Below, one piece after another: positions 57,081 through 64,000 of a stretch of 64,000 bases of DNA. Each line of letters begins with the position of its first letter. Positions within the stretch are counted from its first letter, which is position 1. The notes below the pieces were generated by a model, which saw only the letters and a program-made list of their open reading frames with translations, was not told where the DNA came from and did not search any database. This DNA comes from Caballeronia calidae (GTDB lineage: Bacteria; Pseudomonadota; Gammaproteobacteria; Burkholderiales; Burkholderiaceae), in assembly GCF_900044055.2 (NCBI RefSeq), contig NZ_FCOX02000017.1, positions 62,001 to 126,000 on the forward strand, given 5' to 3'. Both the position numbers and the translations under genes were made by a program.

Positions 57081-57436
57081 TAGCACCCCAATTGCTCGGA
57101 CGACGGGCGTGTTTTCTGCAACGATGTCGTCTGGCGATTCTAATGACGTTCTACAACATTTGCAGGAATCACAGCGACTCACGCCGTTTCGTTGAATTTT
57201 CTTTCGCTGCAGGGCGCAATTCCGGTAATCCATTCGAAGCCGTGGTGTCGCCCGGTAACCTGTACCACTCCTCGCGCAACAGAGTGTCCTATTGATCCCG
57301 CAAATTCGATAGTTTTTGTGGGAACTCCCACATTCCTCCCTGCTCTAACACTTAGCACTCGGCAAACGGGAGTGCTAATATCGTGTCTGACTTGCCGCTG
57401 GTGTTAAGCGGCGAGCGAATTGTTGATAAGGAGCTT
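57081..57436. other. pagL / rpoH divergent intergenic region
   Basis: No gene found. It holds a perfect CIRCE element (57352-57378) and another inverted repeat (57317-57332, arms TGTGGGA and TCCCACA with a 2-nt centre). TAATAT at 57376-57381, overlapping the CIRCE right arm, is a -10 candidate for rpoH. Confidence 0.7.
57352..57378. promoter_or_regulatory. CIRCE element (HrcA operator) upstream of rpoH
   Basis: TTAGCACTC, nine bases, GAGTGCTAA: a perfect match to the CIRCE consensus bound by the HrcA repressor. It is centred about 72 bp before the rpoH ATG and overlaps a possible -10 (TAATAT). This puts the sigma-32 gene itself under HrcA. Confidence 0.92.
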
Positions 57437-58378
<942 letters not shown>

Positions 58379-58407
58379 CACCTGACTGTGCTTTGGCAGA
58401 AATTGCG

Positions 58408-58438
58408 AAGCCCGCCGTCGATGAGACGGCGGGCTTTT
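58408..58438 (+). terminator. Rho-independent terminator after rpoH
   Basis: A 12-bp stem AAGCCCGCCGTC / GACGGCGGGCTT with a 5-nt loop and TTTT. Confidence 0.9.
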
Positions 58439-58454
58439 CCTTTGATCGTGCGCT

Positions 58455-58487
58455 GAAAAGCAAACGGCACCCGAAGGTGCCGTTTGC
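58455..58487 (-). terminator. Rho-independent terminator after nagE
   Basis: A 12-bp stem GCAAACGGCACC / GGTGCCGTTTGC with a TTCG tetraloop on the minus strand, followed by TTTT. It is back-to-back with the rpoH terminator. Confidence 0.88.
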
Positions 58488-58508
58488 TCTCACGCATCGG
58501 TTAGTGCA

Positions 58509-60302
58509 TCACGCCGGCATCGCAGCGGTACCGCCGCCGTTGCCCGACAGGCGCGTCGACAGTTGTGCCGCATAGCGCTGCGCCGCCGCGCCCACGACGA
58601 TGTGGAACGTGTCCGCCGACACCCACGCCACGTCCAGCGACGACAAACGCTGACGATCCACCGACGACGGATCGCGCACGACCACGCGCAGGCGCGTCTG
58701 TGCGACCGCGTCGAGCGAGACGACGTTGGTCGCGCCGCCGAACACCGCGAACCAGCGTGCCGGGTCCGGATCGAGCGGGCCGGGCGTCTGGTCAACGCTT
58801 GCGACCGCTGCCACTGGTTGCGCCGGCGTCGACGATGCGGGCGTCGCGCCGCGCGTCGACGAGTGCTCCAGCTCGGTGCGGATTTCATCGGCGATCAGAT
58901 CGGCTTCCGGCCCGATGATCACCTGCACGTTGGTCGCGCCGCGCTTCAGCACGCCGCGCGCGCCGATAGTCTTCAATTGCGCTTCCGACACTTTCTCCGA
59001 GTCGGCCACCGACAGACGCAGACGCGTCGTGCAAGCATCCACGAGCGTCAGGTTGGACGCGCCGCCCAGCGCCGCGATGTACTTCGCGGCGCGCGTGGCC
59101 GATGCGGGCACCGCCGCGGCACCCGGCACCGGCGGGATCAGACCGCCACCGACGGTGGTTTGCGCGTCGGTTTCGGCGTCGGTCGTGGCGGGCTCGCGGC
59201 CCGGCGTCGCCATGTTGAACTTGCGGATGAAGAAGCGGAACAGGCCGTAATAGATGATGAAGTACACGATGCCGATCGGAATCGCCATCCAGCCTCGCTG
59301 CGACAAACCATAGTTCAGCACGTAGTCGATCGCGCCCGCCGAGAACGTAAAGCCGAGATGGACACCGAGCGCCGAGCAGATCGCGAGCGAGAGGCCCGTC
59401 AGCACCGCGTGGATCGCATACAGAACGGGAGCCAGGAACATGAAGCTGTATTCGATCGGTTCGGTCACGCCCGTCAGGAACGCGGTCAGCGCCATCGAGA
59501 ACAGCAGGCCGCCGACGACCGCGCGGCGCTCCTTCGGCGCTTCATGGAACATCGCGAGACAGGCGGCAGGCAGGCCGAACATCATGATCGGGAAGAAACC
59601 GGTCATGAAGCCGCCCGCGGTGGGGTCGCCCGCGAAGAAGCGATGCAGGTCGCCGTGGACGACCGCGCCGCCGCCCGGCGGCGTGAACGAGCCGAACACG
59701 AACCATGCGAGCGAGTTGATGATGTGATGCAGGCCCGTGACGAGCAGAATGCGGTTCAGCACGCCGAACACGAAGGTGCCGAGCGCGCCGGCCGTGGTGA
59801 GCCAGTTGCCCGCGCCGTCGATGGCCGCCTGCACCGGCTGCCACACGTAGCCGAAGATGATGCCGAGTATCAGACACGCGACGCCCGTGATGATCGGCAC
59901 GAAACGCTTGCCGCCGAAGAACGCCAGATACTCGGGCAGCTTGATGTCCTTGTATTTGTTATAGAGATAACCGGCGAGCATGCCGGCGATGATCCCCGAC
60001 AGCACGCCCATGTTCAGCTTGGCGTTGATGTCCTTCATCACGGCCACTTCGATGAGATAGCCGATCGCGCCGGCGAGACCCGCCGTGCCGTTGTTGTCCT
60101 TCGCGAAACCCACCGCCACGCCGATGGCGAAAAGGAGCGGCAGGTTGGTGAAGATCGCATCGCCGGCGTCGGCGATCATCTTGATGTTGAAGACATCGGG
60201 CTGGCCGAGGCGCAATAGCAGGCCGGCCACCGGTAGCACGGCGATCGGCAGCATCAGCGCGCGGCCTAGTCGCTGCATCTTTGCAAACGGGTTGGCGTCC
60301 AT
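58509..60302 (-). CDS. nagE: N-acetylglucosamine PTS permease IICB with second, degenerate EIIB domain
   Basis: 597 residues from ATG 60302 (GGAG at 6 nt). EIIC membrane domain (about 1-370) with the NagE-type GDLHRFFAGDPTAGGF and MMFGLPAACLAM. The first EIIB domain (about 405-480) has phospho-Cys near 424 in VDACTTRLRL. A second EIIB-like domain (about 515-585, WFAVFGGATNVVSLD) has Ala/Gln where CT should be, so it cannot be phosphorylated on Cys. The domains are joined by a Thr/Pro/Ala linker. EIIA is supplied by the nagF product just upstream. It imports GlcNAc as GlcNAc-6-P. Confidence 0.93.
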   Translation of the reverse strand: MDANPFAKMQRLGRALMLPIAVLPVAGLLLRLGQPDVFNIKMIADAGDAIFTNLPLLFAIGVAVGFAKDNNGTAGLAGAIGYLIEVAVMKDINAKLNMGVLSGIIAGMLAGYLYNKYKDIKLPEYLAFFGGKRFVPIITGVACLILGIIFGYVWQPVQAAIDGAGNWLTTAGALGTFVFGVLNRILLVTGLHHIINSLAWFVFGSFTPPGGGAVVHGDLHRFFAGDPTAGGFMTGFFPIMMFGLPAACLAMFHEAPKERRAVVGGLLFSMALTAFLTGVTEPIEYSFMFLAPVLYAIHAVLTGLSLAICSALGVHLGFTFSAGAIDYVLNYGLSQRGWMAIPIGIVYFIIYYGLFRFFIRKFNMATPGREPATTDAETDAQTTVGGGLIPPVPGAAAVPASATRAAKYIAALGGASNLTLVDACTTRLRLSVADSEKVSEAQLKTIGARGVLKRGATNVQVIIGPEADLIADEIRTELEHSSTRGATPASSTPAQPVAAVASVDQTPGPLDPDPARWFAVFGGATNVVSLDAVAQTRLRVVVRDPSSVDRQRLSSLDVAWVSADTFHIVVGAAAQRYAAQLSTRLSGNGGGTAAMPA

Positions 60303-60386
60303 CGGGTTCTCCAAAAATATAAGTCTTGTCGTTACTGCTTCGGGGATTGCGGAAAAAGCTCGCCGACGCTGGGCGCAGAACGGACG

Positions 60387-62975
60387 TCAGTCCTGCGGCC
60401 AGATTTCGCGGCTTGCCGCTCTTACTGCCTGCGCCGATTCGAGCGCGAGGCAATCCTCGGCGCGCTGGCGGCACAGTTGGTAATCGAGATTGCGCACGCG
60501 CGCCTTGATGCCGGGCACGGACACCGGATCGACCGACAGTTCGGTCACGCCGAGCCCGACGAGCAAAGGCGCCGCGACCGGATCGCCACCGAGCGCGCCG
60601 CACACGCCGACCCACTTGCCGTGCTTCTCCGCGCCCTGCACCGCCGCTTTGATGAGACGCAGCACGGCCGGATGCAGACCGTCGGACTGCGCGGCGAGAT
60701 CGGGCTGGCAGCGATCCATCGCGAGCGTGTACTGCGTGAGATCGTTGGTGCCGATCGACAGGAAATCGGCGTGCTTCGCGAGTTGATCTGCCAACAGCGC
60801 CGCCGACGGCACTTCGATCATCACGCCCACTTCGACCGGCTCGGTGCGGCCGGCTTCGCGCGCCAGTTCGTCGATGCGCGCGCGCAGGCGTTGCAGCTCG
60901 CCAGAATCGGTGACCATCGGCAGAAGGATGCGCACCGCGCCGAGCGGCTTCACGGCGAGCAGACCGCGCAACTGGTCGTCGAGCAGATCGGGGCGCACTT
61001 GCGCGAGGCGGATGCCGCGCAGGCCGAGCGCCGGATTTTCTTCGGGCGGCAGCGTCAGATAGTCGACTTCCTTGTCCGCGCCGACATCGAGTGTGCGGAT
61101 GATCGCGGTGCGGCCCTGCAATGCATCGACGATGCCTTGATAGCTTTCGGCGTGCTCCGCCACCGTCGGCGCCGACTGGCGATGGATGAACAGCAGTTCC
61201 GTGCGCAGCAGCCCGACCGCATCGGCGCCGTTTTCGACGGCGGCCTTCGCGTCGTCGAGCGTCGCGATGTTCGCGGCGACTTCGATAGCACGGCCATCCT
61301 TCGTCGATGCAGCCTCTTGCGACAGCTTGCGATTCGCCTCCCGCACGCCCGCGAGCCGGTCGCGTTCGGTGCGCGCACGTTCGACGTCGACCGCGGTCGG
61401 CGCATGCTCGATGCGGCCCGCCGATGCGTCGACGACCACTTGCGTGCCTTCGGGAATCTTGTGCAGCGCATCGCCGATGGCGACGAGCGCCGGAATGCCC
61501 ATTTGCCGCGCGATGATCGCCGCGTGCGAGGTCGCTCCGCCGCGCGCCATCACGAGCGCGGTGACGCGCGTGCGGTCGATCGACGACAGATCGGACGGCG
61601 TGAACTCGGTGGCCGCGAGCACGGCTTCCTGCGGCAGCGCGCGCGCCGCCGTGTTGCTGAGACCGAGCGCGCGCAGCACGCGCTTTTCGATATCGCGCAG
61701 ATCGGCCGCGCGCTCGGCGAGCAGCTCGTCCTGCACGTTCGAGAGCAGCGCGATCTGCGCGCGGATCGCCTCGCGCCACGCGAAGCCCGCGCTCTTGCCG
61801 AGGCTGATGAGATCGCGCGCGGCATCGACGAGCGTCGGATCTTCGAGCAGCACGCGATGCACCGCGAAGATGCCCGCTTCGCCGACCGCGCCGCGCTGCG
61901 ACGCGGTGCGCACGGTTTCGCCGAGCTCGGCATCGACCTGCGCGATGGCCTTATCGAGCGCACGGCTTTCCGCCGCGCTCGAACCGCTCGCCTGTTCCGG
62001 CGGCACGATGTCCTGATCGTCCCAGCGCACCAACGTTCCGACCGCGATGCCCGGCGCCGCGCACACACCAGCGAGCGTGTTCGGCGGCAGCGCCTCGCCC
62101 GAACGAACGGCTTGCGAGACCGGCGCCGGCGACTTCGCGCGCGCCGGCATCTCTTCGACTTCGCCCAGCGCCGCACGCAGCAGCTCGGCGGCGACGGCAT
62201 CGACGGCCTGTTGCGCCTGCGCGCCGATGCCGACCAGTTCGATGGTCGCGCCATCGCCCGCGCCGAGACCGAGCAGACCGACGACGCTTTCCACCGGCGC
62301 CTTCTTGCCTTCGTAGCGCACTTCGACCTTCGCGTCGAACCCGCGCGCCGCTTCGCGCGCCCGCGCCGCCGGTCGGGCATGCAAGCCGCCTGCGTGCGCC
62401 AGCGTGAGCTTGCGGCGCGCTTCTTCGAGCACGACCGCGCCGTTGCGCGCGGTTTCGGCTTTTTCGCCGTGCTTCGCGCGCAGCACCAGCATGCGCGAGC
62501 CTGCCTTCAACACGCCGCGTCCGGCGCGATCGATCACATCGAAGGCATCGCCGTTCGCGACCGCGATCACCGAAACGAGGCTCGGCGCGTGCTGCGCGAC
62601 GAAATCCGCGTCGAATTCGATGAGCGGCTCACCCGCGCGCACCGTCGCGCCTTGCTGAACCGCCGGCGTGAAGCCCTTGCCGCCCAGCTCGACCGTGTCG
62701 ATGCCGATATGCACCAGGATCTCCGCGCCTTCCTTCGTGCGCAGGGTCACGGCGTGATGCGTGCGCGCCAGATGCGTGATGGTGCCGTCGCAGGGCGAGA
62801 CGAGCACGTTGTTGAGCGGATCGATGCCGATGCCGTCGCCGAACATGCCCTCGGCGAACACGGGATCGGGCACGTCGGCGAGCGGAACGACGGGGCCGGT
62901 GAACGGCGCGAGCAGCACGACGTCGTTCGGGTTATCGGTGGATTGGTTCAACAGGGACTCCTCGGCACGACGCAT
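60387..62975 (-). CDS. nagF: Multiphosphoryl transfer protein EIIA-HPr-EI
   Basis: 862 residues. EIIA-Glc-like domain (about 20-165; active His near 89 in ILVHIGIDTVELGGKGF), HPr (about 187-275; His near 199 in AGGLHARPA, regulatory-type Ser near 230), and EI (about 300-862; His near 484 in GGATSHAAII, PEP site VGVCGALGGDP). One chain thus carries phosphate from PEP to NagE. A TTG at 62951 with GAGGAG upstream competes with ATG 62975. It lies between the SIS deaminase gene (12-bp gap) and nagE. Confidence 0.94.
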   Translation of the reverse strand: MRRAEESLLNQSTDNPNDVVLLAPFTGPVVPLADVPDPVFAEGMFGDGIGIDPLNNVLVSPCDGTITHLARTHHAVTLRTKEGAEILVHIGIDTVELGGKGFTPAVQQGATVRAGEPLIEFDADFVAQHAPSLVSVIAVANGDAFDVIDRAGRGVLKAGSRMLVLRAKHGEKAETARNGAVVLEEARRKLTLAHAGGLHARPAARAREAARGFDAKVEVRYEGKKAPVESVVGLLGLGAGDGATIELVGIGAQAQQAVDAVAAELLRAALGEVEEMPARAKSPAPVSQAVRSGEALPPNTLAGVCAAPGIAVGTLVRWDDQDIVPPEQASGSSAAESRALDKAIAQVDAELGETVRTASQRGAVGEAGIFAVHRVLLEDPTLVDAARDLISLGKSAGFAWREAIRAQIALLSNVQDELLAERAADLRDIEKRVLRALGLSNTAARALPQEAVLAATEFTPSDLSSIDRTRVTALVMARGGATSHAAIIARQMGIPALVAIGDALHKIPEGTQVVVDASAGRIEHAPTAVDVERARTERDRLAGVREANRKLSQEAASTKDGRAIEVAANIATLDDAKAAVENGADAVGLLRTELLFIHRQSAPTVAEHAESYQGIVDALQGRTAIIRTLDVGADKEVDYLTLPPEENPALGLRGIRLAQVRPDLLDDQLRGLLAVKPLGAVRILLPMVTDSGELQRLRARIDELAREAGRTEPVEVGVMIEVPSAALLADQLAKHADFLSIGTNDLTQYTLAMDRCQPDLAAQSDGLHPAVLRLIKAAVQGAEKHGKWVGVCGALGGDPVAAPLLVGLGVTELSVDPVSVPGIKARVRNLDYQLCRQRAEDCLALESAQAVRAASREIWPQD

Positions 62976-62987
62976 CGGCTATCTCAC

Positions 62988-63995
62988 TCAATGGGTTTCG
63001 GTGACCTTGTTCAGGTGACGCGGCGCATCGGGGTTGCGCCCGCGCGCGGCGGCCAGATTCGCGGCCATCACATAGAACGAAAGGATTGCGGCAATCGGAT
63101 CGAGCGCCGGATGATCGGTGGCGACGAGCGGCAACTCCGCTTCCGCGACGTCGGACGGCGCGGCGAGCAGCACGCGTGCGCCGCGAGCGCGCATGTCGGC
63201 GGCAAGCTGGACGAGGCCCGCCTGCTCCGGTCCGCGCGGCGCGAACACGAGCAGCGGATAGTCCTTGTCGATGATTTCCATCGGACCGTGACGCACTTCC
63301 GCGCTGGAGAACGCTTCGGCCTGGATGCCCGAGGTTTCCTTCAGCTTGAGCGCGGCTTCCTGCGCGATCGCGAGGCCGAGGCCGCGGCCGATCACGATCA
63401 TGCGGTCGACGCCCTTCAGCTCGTTCACGGCGCGCGTCCAGTCGAGCTTGCCCGCGGCGCGCAGCGCGTCCGGAAGCGACTTCAGCGCGTTGAGCAATTC
63501 GACGTCGCGCTGAACGTGCGCGATCACGATCGCCGACAGCGACAGCATCGCGATATAGCTCTTGGTCGCGGCGACCGAAAGCTCCGGACCGGCGAGCAGC
63601 GGCAGGAAGTATTCGCACGCGCTTTCGAGCGGCGACCCGGCGACGTTGACGGCCGCGACCGTGAACGCGCCCGCGTCGCGCAGCGCCTGCATCGTGCCGA
63701 CGAGATCGGGGCTCTTGCCCGATTGCGAGAACGCGACCGCGAGCTGGCCCGAGACGCGCAGCGGCGCCTGCTGCAACGTGGCGACGGACATCGGCAGCGA
63801 CGCGACCGGCACGCCGATGCGGCTCATCGTCAGGCTTGCGAAATAACTGGCGGCGTGGTCGGAACTGCCGCGCGCGACCGTCAGCGCGACGTTGCGCGGC
63901 TGCTCCTTGAGCTTGTCCGCGAGCGCTTCGATGCGCGAGGTATCGGCGAGCTGGGCCGCGACGACATCCGCGGACTCCAGCGCCTCATTAAGCAT
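62988..63995 (-). CDS. SIS-domain glucosamine-6-phosphate deaminase (NagB-II type)
   Basis: 335 residues with two SIS domains (VARGSSDHAASYFASL at about 42-57; MIVIGRGLGLAIAQEAALKLKE at about 195-216) resembling the GlmS isomerase half without the glutaminase domain. The SEVRHGP motif follows. In the nag cluster it should deaminate GlcN-6-P to fructose-6-P in place of classical NagB. ATG 63995 is 5 bp from the window edge; the frame may be longer. Deacetylase nagA and the regulator are probably upstream, outside the window. Confidence 0.88.
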   Translation of the reverse strand: MLNEALESADVVAAQLADTSRIEALADKLKEQPRNVALTVARGSSDHAASYFASLTMSRIGVPVASLPMSVATLQQAPLRVSGQLAVAFSQSGKSPDLVGTMQALRDAGAFTVAAVNVAGSPLESACEYFLPLLAGPELSVAATKSYIAMLSLSAIVIAHVQRDVELLNALKSLPDALRAAGKLDWTRAVNELKGVDRMIVIGRGLGLAIAQEAALKLKETSGIQAEAFSSAEVRHGPMEIIDKDYPLLVFAPRGPEQAGLVQLAADMRARGARVLLAAPSDVAEAELPLVATDHPALDPIAAILSFYVMAANLAAARGRNPDAPRHLNKVTETH

Positions 63996-64000
63996 ATTCG

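Overview
The window is a continuous stretch of a GC-rich betaproteobacterial chromosome. Gene order and protein sequences point to Burkholderia sensu lato (Paraburkholderia/Caballeronia-like): the kdsD-kdsC-lptCAB-rpoN-hpf-ptsN-hprK-rapZ block, the mutM / TPR-lolB-ispE-tRNA-Gln-prs-rplY-pth block, a type-2 LeuA and a nag PTS with an EIIA-HPr-EI fusion. I see no insertion sequence, prophage, integrase, CRISPR array or rRNA. Almost everything is intact core genome, with a more accessory left third. The genus is an inference from gene content only.

Left third (1-17.4 kb). A D-amino-acid catabolic cluster (RidA-like, N-acyl-D-amino-acid deacylase, RpiR regulator, divergent PLP amino acid deaminase) is followed by a DHA2 drug exporter coupled to a MarR regulator with a palindromic operator candidate. 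Next come EcsC, an HSL-type esterase, a CHRD protein, a porin and a LysR regulator. A large BvgS-like hybrid sensor kinase with three consecutive RcsB/BvgA-like response regulators completes this part, reading leftwards from an AT-rich, repeat-bearing intergenic region.

Middle (17.4-49 kb). The ssb, MFS and uvrA genes are followed by an AI-2E-family permease and a leftward group kefB-like/apt/LysE/NUDIX/purU. The Kdo and Lpt lipopolysaccharide genes run directly into sigma-54, a hibernation factor, EIIA-Ntr, HPr kinase and RapZ. A Lon-substrate-domain protein, mutY, mutM, TPR-lolB-ispE, tRNA-Gln, prs, rplY, pth and hisC follow, then leftward ferredoxin, coaD and rsmD.

Right part (49-64 kb). 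ftsY is followed by a translationally coupled fumarylpyruvate hydrolase / maleylpyruvate isomerase / LysE-ArgO exporter trio and ybiB. leuA is preceded by what looks like a leucine attenuation leader with four rare CTA codons. After a small NTF2-like gene and pagL comes rpoH, preceded by a perfect CIRCE (HrcA) element. The window ends in a leftward N-acetylglucosamine PTS operon (SIS-type deaminase, nagF, nagE).

The observations I rank highest are the leuA leader peptide with overlapping hairpins, the one-kinase/three-regulator phosphorelay with a half Venus-flytrap sensor, CIRCE control of rpoH, and a duplicated EIIB domain in NagE that has lost its phosphocysteine.
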